Assembly: GCA_029269725.1 (NCBI GenBank)
Contig: JARJHS010000001.1
Span: forward strand, 248,001-312,000
Length of the DNA stretch: 64,000 bases
Reading direction: 5' to 3'
From: Pollutibacter soli
GTDB taxonomy: Bacteria; Bacteroidota; Bacteroidia; Chitinophagales; Chitinophagaceae
Both the position numbers and the translations under genes were made by a program. The notes under the pieces were generated by a model, which was given only the letters and a program-made list of their open reading frames with translations, did no database searches and was not told where the DNA came from. Numbering within the stretch: position 1 is the stretch's first letter; each line of letters starts with the position of its first letter. Of this stretch, positions 16,888 to 26,122 are shown in pieces.

Positions 16888-18834
16888 CTATTCTTCTTTC
16901 ATCAACGCTTCAAAAACAGTTTCGTACTCTTTTTCGGCTTTGCCGAGTTGCTCCGCAATCGACTGATACTTCTTTTCCGTTTCTGAAAATTTATTCTGAT
17001 TGGAGTAAATGGAAGGATCAGCAAGTTCAGCTTCAGCCAATTGTTTTTTCTCATTAAGCCCGGCAATGAGCGTCTCAAGCTCACTGAATTTTTTCTGCAG
17101 TTTTTGTTGTTGTTTTTGCTTTTCCTTATCGATCGCTTTTGGCGCTGCCACAGGAATGGGAACTTCCTTTTTAGGCGCCGGCTGTGAAGATGGTTTCACA
17201 GGCTGTTCAGCCTTTGCTTTCGCACTGGCCTGTTTTTCCATCCGCTCTTTCCAGGCAACCCATTCTTCATATCCACCTTTAAATTCTTTTATCTCGCCAT
17301 CAACAATTTCCCAGATCTTATTGGCGCTTCTGGAAATAAAGTAACGATCGTGACTTACAAGTATCAGGCTGCCTTCGTATTTATTCAGCGACTCCACCAA
17401 CAGATCTACTGAATGCATATCCAGGTGGTTGGTAGGTTCATCGAGTATAAGAAAGTTTGCCTTGCTCACAATTGTTTTCGCAAGTGCAACACGCGCTTTT
17501 TCACCACCGCTCAGCACCTTAATTTTCTTATCAACATCATCACCGCTGAACAGAAAACAGCCGAGAAGTGTACGTAATTCCAATTCCGTTTTCTGACTTC
17601 CTGCAAGCAACATTTCCTCAATCAGTGTATTCGACAATCCAAGAGATTCGAGCTGATGCTGTGCGTAGAAACTCTCTTCAACATTATGCCCCCATATTCT
17701 CTCTCCCTCAAAACTTTCTGTACCTGCAATGATGCGGAGCAGGGTTGATTTCCCTTTCCCGTTGGCACCGATCAATGCGATCTTATCACCTCTCTCAATT
17801 TCAGCCGTACCATTTTTCAGGATCTGCAATGGCCCGAAATTCTTTTTTACATTCTTCAGTGTACAAATGATTTTTCCGGGAGTTTTATCTACCCTGAAAT
17901 TAATCCTGATCTCCGGGCGCTCGATACTGCTTTCTTCAATGCGATCGAGTTTTTCCAGTCGTTTCATGATACTTTGCGCCTGGGCCGCTTTGGATGCTTT
18001 CGCTTTAAACCGCTCTACAAACCTTTCCTGCTGCCTAATATAATCCTGTTGATTTTCGTATGCGCGTTGCTGCATTTCCATGCGCAACTCTTTTTCTTTC
18101 TGGTAATATTCGTAGTTGCCGGTATAAAAATGCAATTGCTGCTGGTAAAGCTCCACGATTTTAGTAACCATCCTGTTCAGGAAATATTTATCGTGACTTA
18201 CAATAACTACTGCACCCTGGTAATGCTGAAGATATTTTTCCAACCATTCGATAGATGGCAGGTCAAGGTGGTTTGTCGGCTCATCGAGTAGGAGCAGATC
18301 GGGCTGCTGCAGGATCATCTTAGCCAATAACACGCGCATGCGCCATCCTCCGCTGAACTGACGATAGGGACGTTGCAAATCTTCCGGAGAAAATCCAAGA
18401 CCCTGCAGCACTTCTTCAGTCCGGTGATGAATTGTATATCCGCCAAGCGTTTCAAGTTCATGAAGTTTATCAGTATACACCAGCAGCTGTTTCTCGTCGT
18501 AATCGGCTTCCAGCAATTTCCCGAGTTCTTCAATTTCCTTTTCCAGTTGGATAATCTTTTCAAAAGCTCCCAACGCAACCTGCAGGATACTGTCGTCCGT
18601 ATCAAATCCAAGCAAATCCTGGTGCAGGTAACCAATCGTTGTATTACGACTTTTCTCGACCGTTCCTGCAGAAGGAAGGTACCCGCCAGTCAATAGTTTT
18701 AAAAGTGTGGATTTTCCTGTTCCGTTGTACCCGATTAAACCAATACGTTCATTCGGTTGTATATGCCAGGTGGCATTTTCCAAAATCACTCGGGCTCCAA
18801 ATTCAAAAGTAACATTCTGTAAACCAGCTAACAT
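16888..18834 (-). CDS. ABC-F family ATPase (Uup/YdiF-like)
   Basis: Soluble protein with two ATP-binding cassettes and no membrane domain; ABC-F proteins act on the ribosome in translation or antibiotic protection. Walker A motifs are GYNGTGKST (residues 35-43) and GANGKGKST; signature motifs are FSGGWRMRVLLA and LSGGEKARVALA, each followed by a LLLDEPTNHLD-type Walker B. The inter-domain linker is charged and helical, and the C-terminus carries a Lys/Glu-rich coiled coil as in Uup. A longer frame begins at 18888, but ATG 18834 is preferred: GGAGG lies 7 bases before it and the protein then starts directly with the first cassette (MLAGLQNVTFEFG). No resistance role can be inferred. Confidence 0.93.
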   Translation of the reverse strand: MLAGLQNVTFEFGARVILENATWHIQPNERIGLIGYNGTGKSTLLKLLTGGYLPSAGTVEKSRNTTIGYLHQDLLGFDTDDSILQVALGAFEKIIQLEKEIEELGKLLEADYDEKQLLVYTDKLHELETLGGYTIHHRTEEVLQGLGFSPEDLQRPYRQFSGGWRMRVLLAKMILQQPDLLLLDEPTNHLDLPSIEWLEKYLQHYQGAVVIVSHDKYFLNRMVTKIVELYQQQLHFYTGNYEYYQKEKELRMEMQQRAYENQQDYIRQQERFVERFKAKASKAAQAQSIMKRLEKLDRIEESSIERPEIRINFRVDKTPGKIICTLKNVKKNFGPLQILKNGTAEIERGDKIALIGANGKGKSTLLRIIAGTESFEGERIWGHNVEESFYAQHQLESLGLSNTLIEEMLLAGSQKTELELRTLLGCFLFSGDDVDKKIKVLSGGEKARVALAKTIVSKANFLILDEPTNHLDMHSVDLLVESLNKYEGSLILVSHDRYFISRSANKIWEIVDGEIKEFKGGYEEWVAWKERMEKQASAKAKAEQPVKPSSQPAPKKEVPIPVAAPKAIDKEKQKQQQKLQKKFSELETLIAGLNEKKQLAEAELADPSIYSNQNKFSETEKKYQSIAEQLGKAEKEYETVFEALMKEE

Positions 18835-18861
18835 AAATCCTCCAGGTATGAAATAAAAGTG

Positions 18862-18901
18862 CAAATGTAATACAATACAGCAGGTCATTGAATTACCTTT
18901 G
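18862..18901. promoter_or_regulatory. Divergent promoter pair for ABC-F (-) and DUF3347 lipoprotein (+) genes
   Basis: On the minus strand TACATTTG (18869-18862) and on the plus strand TACCTTTG (18894-18901) both fit the -7 consensus TAnnTTTG, and each lies at a sensible distance from its gene. No good TTTG -33 element accompanies either, so this is based on the -7 boxes and position alone. Confidence 0.4.
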
Positions 18902-18919
18902 CCCCTGTAATTTTTTTAT

Positions 18920-19513
18920 ATGAGAATTATTAGCATTTTGATATTATGTTTTATATGTTTTTCCGCCTGTAACCAGGGTGCGGAAAATAAGGAAGGAAGT
19001 GCTTCGGTTGAAAATGCTCCAGCCGAAAAGATTGAAAATCAATCTGCCATGGACAGCAGCCTGAATCCTGTCATTGCTGAATACCTGGTATTGAAAGATG
19101 GTTTTGTGGAAGCGGATACTATTGCAGTAAATAGAGCTGCGGTAAATCTGGTGAGCTATATCGATAGTCTTTATCCGGATGATGACACGCTATCTGCCAC
19201 TCCGGTCAGATCACTTTTTACAAATATTTCTGCGGAATCCAAAGGTCTTTTGGGTGAGTCGGATCTCAATGAAAAAAGAAAAAGCTTCAGCATGGTGTCT
19301 GAAAATCTTCACGACCTGTTGACACTGGTGAAGTATCGCGGAAATAAGATTTACCAGCAGACGTGCCCGATGGCATTCAATGATACTGAGGCAGCCACCT
19401 GGTTGAGTAACTCACCGGAAGTTGTCAATCCATACCTTGGCAAAAAACATCCGAAATACGCCGCCGGAATGTTGCATTGCGGAGAGGTTACAGATTCCAT
19501 AATCAATCGCTGA
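18920..19513 (+). CDS. DUF3347-domain lipoprotein
   Basis: Lipoprotein (lipobox FSAC, Cys17) with a DUF3347 domain in the rest of its 197 aa. The C-terminal signature is visible: QTCPMAFNDTEAATWLS, then NPYLGK and AAGMLHCGEV. The Cys-Pro-Met and Met-Leu-x-Cys-Gly residues are the conserved Cys/Met positions of this family, which often accompanies copper or heavy-metal efflux systems, so metal binding in the cell envelope is plausible but not shown. It has its own TAnnTTTG box and precedes a TonB-dependent receptor by 57 bp; whether the two are linked functionally is unknown. Confidence 0.85.
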   Translation: MRIISILILCFICFSACNQGAENKEGSASVENAPAEKIENQSAMDSSLNPVIAEYLVLKDGFVEADTIAVNRAAVNLVSYIDSLYPDDDTLSATPVRSLFTNISAESKGLLGESDLNEKRKSFSMVSENLHDLLTLVKYRGNKIYQQTCPMAFNDTEAATWLSNSPEVVNPYLGKKHPKYAAGMLHCGEVTDSIINR

Positions 19514-19570
19514 TCATGAGCTCTGAGTTGTGAAATGAGTTTGTGTTCTGCATGATATTCCTGGTGTAGA

Positions 19571-21931
19571 ATGACTATGAAAAAATATCTTTTTCTTTTT
19601 TTATTGGCTATAACTTCCGTGTGCCTGCAGGCCCAGCAGCGATATACCATCAGTGGATATATCCGCGATTCGCTGAGCAGCGAAACTTTAATTGGTGCTT
19701 CGGTTACGGTTAAAGGTGAGGGGCGGGGTGTAAAAAGCAACCTGTACGGGTTTTATTCAATTACGCTGCCCGCAGGAAAATACACACTGCTTTGTTCTTT
19801 CATAGGGTATCTGTCGCAGGAAGTTGATATCGATCTGAAAGAAAATATGACGATCAACTTTTCCCCATTTCCTAAAGCCAGTCTCTCCCAGGAAATAGTA
19901 ATTTCTTCAAAAAGGCGCGATGCCAATGTGCAGGATGCGCAAATGGGCAAGATTGATTTACCCATGAGTAAAATCAGGTCTGTACCAGTGATATTCGGAG
20001 AAATCGATCCGTTAAAAACGTTGCAATTGATGCCCGGCGTTACCAACGCCGGTGAAGGTAATAGCGGCATATATGTACGCGGCGGCGGCCCGGATCAGAA
20101 CCTGATCATGCTGGACGATGCAGTTGTTTATAATACTGGCCATCTTTTCGGTTTCTTTTCCATTTTCAATGGCGATGCCATCAAAAATACTTCTTTGATA
20201 AAAGGCGGAATGCCGGCGCAATATGGTGGCCGCCTTTCTTCTGTATTGGATATCTCGATGAAGGATGGCAATATGCAGAAGTATGAAATTGATGGAGGTA
20301 TAGGAACGATTTCCTCAAGACTTTCCATCCAGGGACCGATCGTAAAAGACAAAGCCTCCTTCATTGTTTCCGGAAGAAGAACTTATATCGATCTTCTTGC
20401 GAAACCATTCATTAAAAAGTCCAGCAATTTTTATGGCTCCGGATATTTTTTCTATGATGTGAACGCAAAAGTGAATTACCGTTTTTCTGATAAGGACAGA
20501 CTTTATCTCAGCGGTTATTTCGGAAGAGATGTATTTGATTTTGTAAATGCCAAGCGTTCATTCGATATACAAATCCCCTGGGGAAATGCTACGATGACTG
20601 CCAGATGGAACCATGTTTTCAACAGGAAATTATTTGCCAATACAACGTTGGTATACAATGATTACAATTTCGAATTTGGTGCCCAGCAAAGCAATTTCGA
20701 ACTAAAACTCAGCAGTGGTATCAGGGACCTGAATTTCAAATCAGACTTTGATTATTATGCTTCTCCAAAACATAAAATGAAGTTTGGTGGATTGTATACA
20801 CGTCATAGGTTTACACCATCAGTAATCTCCGGAAAGCAGGACACAACTGAGTTTGAGCCTAACAATTCCCAGGTAAAATTTGCCAATGAAGCAGCTTTGT
20901 ATGTACAGGACGACTGGGAGTTGAGTGATAAATTAAAAGTAAATGCAGGTATACGGTATAGTTGGTTTCAACAGACAGGTCCTTATAAAAAATACCTGAC
21001 TGATGATGATGGAAACAAACTTGACAGCGTCTCCTATGGAAGCTCTGATGTAGTGAAAACTTATGGAGGACTCGAACCGCGACTTACTATTAGGTATGCT
21101 TTTGATGAAGAGACCTCGGTAAAAGCAGCAGTTACAAGAAATCTTCAATACATACATCTTGTTAGCAACGCAGGAACAACCCTGCCTACGGACGTGTGGG
21201 TCCCGAGTACATACCGGGTTAATCCGCAGATCAGCTGGCAGTATGCCTTAGGGATGTTTAAGAATTTTGATGATAATAAATTTGAGACATCCATTGAAGT
21301 GTACTATAAATCGATGAAGAACCAGATCGAATACAAAGAGGGATATACGCCTTCGATCAGGGATACAGAGGAAGAATTTGTGTTTGGAGATGGATGGAGT
21401 TATGGTGCTGAATTCTTTATTAATAAATCACGGGGAAAGCTGACGGGGTGGATCGGATATACGCTGGCCTGGACCTGGCGTAAGTTCCCGCAGCTGAACC
21501 AGGGTAATAAATATCCTGCAAAGTATGATCGTCGTCATGATCTTTCAGTTGTAGCTATATATGAACTTTCACCCAAATGGAAACTCTCAGGAGTTTTTGT
21601 ATTTGCTACAGGAAATGCGACAACATTGCCTGAAAGGTTCTATATCATGGAGGGTGTACTTACACAAGAGTATAGCGACATCAACCAATATCGGCTGGAC
21701 TCGTATCATCGGTTGGATTTTGCAGCAACGTATACTCCTAAACCAAATAGCAAAAAAAGATGGAAGAGTAGCTGGGTATTCAGCATATATAATATTTACA
21801 GCCGCGCGAATCCTTATTTTATTTATTTCGATCAGTCGGGAAGTCCTTACGATGGTTCTTTGCAGGTACAGGCGAAGCAGGTTTCCCTGTTTCCCATTAT
21901 TCCATCAATAACTTATAATTTTAAGTTTTGA
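19571..21931 (+). CDS. TonB-dependent receptor with carboxypeptidase-like N-terminal domain (no SusD partner)
   Basis: Outer-membrane receptor of 786 aa. A signal peptide (to about residue 21, LQAQ) is followed by a carboxypeptidase-D regulatory-like domain (ISGYIRDSLSSETLIGASV), the plug (GEIDPLKTLQLMPGV, GIYVRGGGPDQNLIMLDDA) and a beta-barrel ending in ITYNFKF. The GGGPDQNLIMLDD plug motif is typical of Bacteroidota receptors outside the SusC group, and no SusD follows. An in-frame second ATG lies 6 bp into the frame (19577) and gives MKKYLFLFL, an equally good start. The ligand is unknown. The gene upstream encodes a putative metal-binding lipoprotein, so a metal or metallophore is one possibility. 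Confidence 0.93.
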   Translation: MTMKKYLFLFLLAITSVCLQAQQRYTISGYIRDSLSSETLIGASVTVKGEGRGVKSNLYGFYSITLPAGKYTLLCSFIGYLSQEVDIDLKENMTINFSPFPKASLSQEIVISSKRRDANVQDAQMGKIDLPMSKIRSVPVIFGEIDPLKTLQLMPGVTNAGEGNSGIYVRGGGPDQNLIMLDDAVVYNTGHLFGFFSIFNGDAIKNTSLIKGGMPAQYGGRLSSVLDISMKDGNMQKYEIDGGIGTISSRLSIQGPIVKDKASFIVSGRRTYIDLLAKPFIKKSSNFYGSGYFFYDVNAKVNYRFSDKDRLYLSGYFGRDVFDFVNAKRSFDIQIPWGNATMTARWNHVFNRKLFANTTLVYNDYNFEFGAQQSNFELKLSSGIRDLNFKSDFDYYASPKHKMKFGGLYTRHRFTPSVISGKQDTTEFEPNNSQVKFANEAALYVQDDWELSDKLKVNAGIRYSWFQQTGPYKKYLTDDDGNKLDSVSYGSSDVVKTYGGLEPRLTIRYAFDEETSVKAAVTRNLQYIHLVSNAGTTLPTDVWVPSTYRVNPQISWQYALGMFKNFDDNKFETSIEVYYKSMKNQIEYKEGYTPSIRDTEEEFVFGDGWSYGAEFFINKSRGKLTGWIGYTLAWTWRKFPQLNQGNKYPAKYDRRHDLSVVAIYELSPKWKLSGVFVFATGNATTLPERFYIMEGVLTQEYSDINQYRLDSYHRLDFAATYTPKPNSKKRWKSSWVFSIYNIYSRANPYFIYFDQSGSPYDGSLQVQAKQVSLFPIIPSITYNFKF

Positions 21932-22029
21932 TCTGTATTGACCGTTCATACTTTTCCTTCTTTTAAATTCCTCTGAGCTGAGCCTTTGGACTTTCTTTTA
22001 GTTAATTTTAGCAATCAATTTTTTAAAAC

Positions 22030-23643
22030 ATGAGAAAACTTTTTATTGCACAATCATTCGTGCTTCTGTCTGCTATTGCAGGGGCACAGACTTCGATTCC
22101 TGATGGAGGTGTTGTAAAACCTATTGACCAGGAAATGATTGGTAAGATCCGCAAGGAAGGTCTTGAAAATTCCAAAGTAATGGAGATCGCTTTTAATCTT
22201 ACCGATGTAAACGGCCCTCGCCTCACCAACTCTCCCGGATATATGAAAGCAGCCAACTGGGCTGTAAACGAAATGAAAAAATGGGGTCTTGAAAATTCTG
22301 CTCTTGAAGCATGGGGCGATTTTGGAATGGGGTGGGAGCTTAAGAAATCTTATGTTGCGTTAACTGCCCCTTATTACAAACCAATTATTGCTTATCCGAA
22401 AACATGGACAAAAGGTACAGGTGGATTGAAACAGGCAGAAGTGTTGGTGATTGAAGCGAAAGATTCGGCTACACTCGCTGCTTATGCGGGTAAACTGAAA
22501 GGCAAGATCGTGATGTTGTACAAGAATGATCCTTATAAACCAACTTTCACTGCTGACGCCACCAGGTATACTGATGAACAGCTTGCGAAAATGGCTGAAG
22601 CAAAACTGTCACCACAGGCGCAACGTCCGACCGATACAGCTGCAGCCCGACGTCAGCGTGAGAACATGGCCCGGATGATGGCTCCTTCACTCGCAACACG
22701 TTTGAAAGATATGGCGGAGAGAGAAGGTGCAATCGCCATCTTTAGCAGTCAGCGTGGTCATGATGGTACATTGTTCGTACAGGGGCCATCAACAAGAAAT
22801 GCGTACGATCCAAAGACTCCCGAAGGGATCAGTGATCTGGTGTTGACAATGGAAGACTACCAGACTTTCTCTCGTCTTGGAAAAGCAGGAGTTCCTGTCA
22901 AAATTGATATCGATGTACAGACTGAGTTCTTTAAGAAAGACACTAAATCGTACAATGTTGTAGCTGAAATTAAAGGGACAGATCCGTCATTAAAAGATGA
23001 GATCGTGATGCTTGGCGGCCATCTCGATAGCTGGCAGAGCGCCACTGGTGCAACAGATAATGCTGCTGGTTCTGCAGTAATGCTTGAAGTAGTACGCATT
23101 CTGAAAACACTTGGTGTAAAACCAAAAAGAACGATCCGCATTGCGCTGTGGAGTGGCGAAGAACAAGGCTTACATGGTTCAAGAAATTATGTAAAAAATC
23201 ATTTCGCTGATCCTGCAGATATGAAAACAAAACCCGAATACGATAAATTTTCTGCGTACTATAACATCGATAACGGAACAGGAAAAGTGCGTGGAATCTA
23301 TCTCCAGGGAAATGAATCAGTAAGAGCATTGTTCACAGAGTGGTTAAAGCCATTCGCTGATCTTGGTGCAACAACGGTAACGGTATCAAATACAGGCGGT
23401 ACTGATCACCAGGCTTTTGATGGTGTAGGTCTTCCCGGTTTCCAGTTCATCCAGGATCCTATCGAATACAACACAAGAACGCATCACACCAATATGGATT
23501 CTTATGATCATTTACTTGGTGATGACTTAAAACAGATCGCAACAATTGTTGCGGCATTTGTTTACAATACGGCAATGATGGATGAAAAAATTCCAAGAAA
23601 ACCAAAACCTGAACCTCGTGGTACAGGTTCCGGATTCTTCTAA
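22030..23643 (+). CDS. Secreted M28-family zinc metallopeptidase with inserted PA-type domain
   Basis: A secreted two-zinc aminopeptidase-like enzyme of 537 aa. The signal peptide covers about residues 1-19 (AIAGAQ). A PA-like insert spans roughly residues 130-290. The catalytic M28 core follows, with LGGHLDSW (His ligand, catalytic Asp), TDNAAGSA (bridging Asp), WSGEEQGLHGSRNY (general base Glu and Glu ligand), YYNIDNGTG (Asp ligand) and HHTNMDSYDHL (His ligand). It would release amino acids from peptides in the periplasm or outside the cell. It is a single-gene unit ending at a terminator at 23664-23693. Confidence 0.93.
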   Translation: MRKLFIAQSFVLLSAIAGAQTSIPDGGVVKPIDQEMIGKIRKEGLENSKVMEIAFNLTDVNGPRLTNSPGYMKAANWAVNEMKKWGLENSALEAWGDFGMGWELKKSYVALTAPYYKPIIAYPKTWTKGTGGLKQAEVLVIEAKDSATLAAYAGKLKGKIVMLYKNDPYKPTFTADATRYTDEQLAKMAEAKLSPQAQRPTDTAAARRQRENMARMMAPSLATRLKDMAEREGAIAIFSSQRGHDGTLFVQGPSTRNAYDPKTPEGISDLVLTMEDYQTFSRLGKAGVPVKIDIDVQTEFFKKDTKSYNVVAEIKGTDPSLKDEIVMLGGHLDSWQSATGATDNAAGSAVMLEVVRILKTLGVKPKRTIRIALWSGEEQGLHGSRNYVKNHFADPADMKTKPEYDKFSAYYNIDNGTGKVRGIYLQGNESVRALFTEWLKPFADLGATTVTVSNTGGTDHQAFDGVGLPGFQFIQDPIEYNTRTHHTNMDSYDHLLGDDLKQIATIVAAFVYNTAMMDEKIPRKPKPEPRGTGSGFF

Positions 23644-23663
23644 TGGATAACTAAATTTTATTG

Positions 23664-23693
23664 AAAACCCGGTGATTTCATTGCCGGGTTTTT
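23664..23693. terminator. Intrinsic terminator after M28 peptidase gene
   Basis: AAAACCCGG (23664-23672) pairs with CCGGGTTTT within 23684-23693, giving a GC-rich stem with an 11-base loop and a T-run directly after. It lies 20 bp past the stop codon. Confidence 0.75.
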
Positions 23694-23770
23694 ACATTAT
23701 ACGGCTAGAATAATACATCTGTTGTTGGAGGAAAATAACATAGTCAAGAATGTTGAAATGCCGAAATTCA

Positions 23771-23806
23771 CCAGGTATCCGATACTTGCAAGTATCGGAT
23801 ACCTGG
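23771..23806. repeat. Perfect 36-bp palindrome
   Basis: The 18 bases 23771-23788 are the exact reverse complement of 23789-23806, with no loop. Weaker complementarity continues outside it: TTC/GAA next to the arms and CCGAAA at 23761-23766 with TTTCGG at 23816-23821. It sits in the gap between the M28 and DUF4126 genes, after a conventional terminator. A dispersed REP-like element or a protein-binding site are both possible. Confidence 0.9.
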
Positions 23807-23871
23807 CGAAAAAATTTTCGGAAACCTATCTGTACAGCTTTCCCGGCAGCCTAACCGAAAATTCTTTTTTT

Positions 23872-24441
23872 CTATCCCGATTTTCGTTTTGAAACAGACG
23901 CCAACTTTGAAATGATGTAAACGAGTAGTACAAGAACAACTGCACCAATAATCAACGGTATGAAAACGGCACCGATAGAAGTTGAAAAAGCTGCCAGATG
24001 CTCACCTGTACTTAAAACCGGATTAGCAGTTCCGGCGGTTGTTTTCGAGGAGAATAATCTCAGCAATGAAGTTCCAGCGTGAATAATACCTGCACCTCCT
24101 CCTCCAATAATGAGTCCGCTGACCCATTTCACCCAAGCCTGGTCGCCCGGCATTACAGATGTTGCGAGCAGTGTTCCCGCAGTTATAGCAAGAGGAGTAT
24201 TAATTGCGTCGAGAAGATTATCAATAAATGGAACGTAATAAGCAATCAGCTCAACAACACAGGCGGTACCGAAACAGATGATCGCCGGCCAGCTGCTCAG
24301 CCAGGAAAAACTTTCATTTAATGGAAGAAGGTTAAATTTCGCTGCCAGCGCAGCCACCAGTAACGGAACAAAAACCCTGAAACCTGCACTGGCACTTAAT
24401 CCCAGCCCGAGCGCCACACTAACTATCCATCCTGCATCCAT
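23872..24441 (-). CDS. DUF4126-family membrane protein
   Basis: A small integral membrane protein of 189 aa with about five hydrophobic segments; DUF4126 proteins have no established function. Seen: a glycine-rich first segment (LGLGLSASAGFRVFVPLLVA), ATSVMPGDQAWVKW in the middle and IGGGGAGIIHAGTSLLR, all typical of the family, and a basic C-terminus. ATG 24441 directly precedes the first membrane segment. The region upstream (24466-24587) contains heptad repeats rather than a clear promoter. Confidence 0.85.
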   Translation of the reverse strand: MDAGWIVSVALGLGLSASAGFRVFVPLLVAALAAKFNLLPLNESFSWLSSWPAIICFGTACVVELIAYYVPFIDNLLDAINTPLAITAGTLLATSVMPGDQAWVKWVSGLIIGGGGAGIIHAGTSLLRLFSSKTTAGTANPVLSTGEHLAAFSTSIGAVFIPLIIGAVVLVLLVYIISKLASVSKRKSG

Positions 24442-24474
24442 TTACTTTAGGTTTTACTAAATGTAAAGGTTTAA

Positions 24475-24587
24475 AGTTAAACGTTCAAACGTCAAACGTC
24501 TGAACCTGCAGGCGGAAAAGAGGATCAAATGTAAAAATCCCGCTCAATGTTCAGTTTTACGCTAACGTTCAACGTTTAACGTTGAAC
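24475..24587. repeat. Two blocks of 7-bp AACGTT-type repeats
   Basis: The first block (24475-24505) is a degenerate series of AACGTTC/AAACGTC units. The second (24564-24587) is AACGTTC, AACGTTT, AACGTTG plus AAC in exact 7-bp register, and reads as a near-perfect inverted repeat. It lies between two (-) genes. Confidence 0.85.
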
Positions 24588-24606
24588 CAGTATCTGCAGT
24601 TGTAAT

Positions 24607-25791
24607 TTATTCTCTCAGTCTAAACCTGACTGTACCATTGATCTGCTCAGTAGAAGTAATATTAACTTCATAGCGTTTGTCCCCAACCGTTACCACCATT
24701 AATGCAGTGTTAGGTGGAATTGAACCGAGATTTTCAGCAATCATTACCAGGTCATTGTCATTTCTCTCTTCGTCCAGTTTTATTTTAATACTGATGGGAG
24801 TTGTTGACAGGCGTTGTTTTGAAACAATCAATTTACCGTTGAAATACAATGTTACCGTATCCCCATCGATCTGCCCGTTGTCATAGAGATTAACGGTAAA
24901 CTCAGCCTCTGGAACTTCGATTGTTTTTATGATGTTTTTATTCCTCGCTTCAAATTTATTACCACCGTAAGATGGGATTTTTCCCCTGATTGCCGGCGCT
25001 TCCTCAGTTGGCCTTGGCTTTTCCGGACTGGTCTGCGTAGCTACTTTGTTTACTGTATCTTTTGTTTTGACAGTTGACGTCGCGGGTGGTTTTGTCGCAG
25101 GCTTGGTGGCAGGTTTAGTTGCAGGTTTTGTCGTTGAAGCGGTCGATTTTGTTGCCGGATTTGTTTTAGAGGACGGAGTAGTTTTTTTCGCCGTTGTCGG
25201 TGGAGGAGTTGTCTTTTTTGTTGTTGTATTGGACTTAGTGGTTGAAGGTTTTGTATTAGTAGCTGACGGCTTTTTATCTGCAGGTTTTGTGTCAGATGCT
25301 GCATTGTCATTGGTCGCCGGATTTTTGTTTGGCGCAGGACTGATCTTCACCAACAATTTGCGCTGAAGTTCTGTAGCACCGGTGCCGCAGCGATCGTTTT
25401 CCGATGCTGATCTCCAGCTTCCTTTCAGTACTTCCTTATCACCCTGTTTGAAAAAAGTAAGGATATGTGTTTGAAGACAATCGCGAAAATCAGGCGGTGT
25501 ATTGGATTTTACTTTTGCAATTTCAGTAACTGACAACGACTTACTTCCTTCCTCATAAGTTCCTCTGAGTTTGCAAATCACATAACATCTTTTGCCATTG
25601 ATGATAAAATAAGTATAAGAAAATCCACCAACTTCAGATCCGCTCACCTCCAGTTCCAGCACATATTCTGTTTCGCCGCTCAGAAAGCCGCCGCCACTTA
25701 CAAATCCGCCAGTCCATTGGCCGTTCAGATTCTGGCCGTTGGTAAAAGAAAAAAAACCAAGACAGGAAATAAGAAAAAGAAAATATCTCAT
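24607..25791 (-). CDS. Secreted protein of unknown function with Thr/Lys/Pro-rich linker
   Basis: I do not recognise a named family. A signal peptide (about residues 1-19) leads into an N-terminal domain of about 125 residues (GQWTGGFVSGGGF, five Cys). Next comes a low-complexity linker of about 110 residues with TKPATKP-type repeats. The C-terminal domain of about 125 residues is predicted beta-rich (VNLYDNGQIDGDTVTLYFNG) and resembles domains common at the end of Bacteroidota secreted proteins. ATG 25791 is chosen over a TTG at 25803. The linker suggests a periplasmic or surface protein spanning a distance. The gene stands alone on this strand. Confidence 0.75.
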   Translation of the reverse strand: MRYFLFLISCLGFFSFTNGQNLNGQWTGGFVSGGGFLSGETEYVLELEVSGSEVGGFSYTYFIINGKRCYVICKLRGTYEEGSKSLSVTEIAKVKSNTPPDFRDCLQTHILTFFKQGDKEVLKGSWRSASENDRCGTGATELQRKLLVKISPAPNKNPATNDNAASDTKPADKKPSATNTKPSTTKSNTTTKKTTPPPTTAKKTTPSSKTNPATKSTASTTKPATKPATKPATKPPATSTVKTKDTVNKVATQTSPEKPRPTEEAPAIRGKIPSYGGNKFEARNKNIIKTIEVPEAEFTVNLYDNGQIDGDTVTLYFNGKLIVSKQRLSTTPISIKIKLDEERNDNDLVMIAENLGSIPPNTALMVVTVGDKRYEVNITSTEQINGTVRFRLRE

Positions 25792-25804
25792 TATGCTATA
25801 CAAA

Positions 25805-26078
25805 TTAAAACTGTTGTTGCGTCAACTGCGAAGGTGCCAATATATTAACATTCAACATATGACGGAATAATTATTCATCACAGAACAGGAAATATCCGGG
25901 AAGGCTTTATTTATCGATTTGGATCTTACATCCGGGAGATGCTATCCGAACCCGTTCAACTGTTTTGGAATTTGGCTAAAAGTAAAAATTTCTTATAAGC
26001 AATATTTTAAATTCCTGGTACTTCCTGATCTCCGGGCAAATTATCTTTAAATAAGCGGTTCCGTACACAAGACTTCGT
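25805..26078. other. Divergent intergenic region
   Basis: AT-rich gap between the unknown (-) gene and thrS (+). I see no gene in it. TTATCTTTAA near 26041 could be a weaker second thrS promoter element. Confidence 0.5.
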
Positions 26079-26086
26079 TAAATTTG
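26079..26086 (+). promoter_or_regulatory. Likely -7 element of thrS promoter
   Basis: TAAATTTG fits TAnnTTTG. The predicted start of transcription (about 26093) gives a leader of about 30 nt before ATG 26123, and argues against the longer TTG-initiated reading from 26084. Confidence 0.45.
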
Positions 26087-26122
26087 CACTCCCGATTTAT
26101 AAGCGGTAAATGCAGAGGAACA

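Noticed and set aside
17009..17344. Cys/Phe/Ser-rich plus-strand frame within the ABC-F gene
   Set aside because: Shadow of the Lys/Glu-rich linker and coiled coil on the other strand.
25046..25366. Val/Phe/Gly-rich plus-strand frame resembling a membrane protein
   Set aside because: It is the complement of the Thr/Lys/Pro repeat linker; the hydrophobicity comes from the codon complement.
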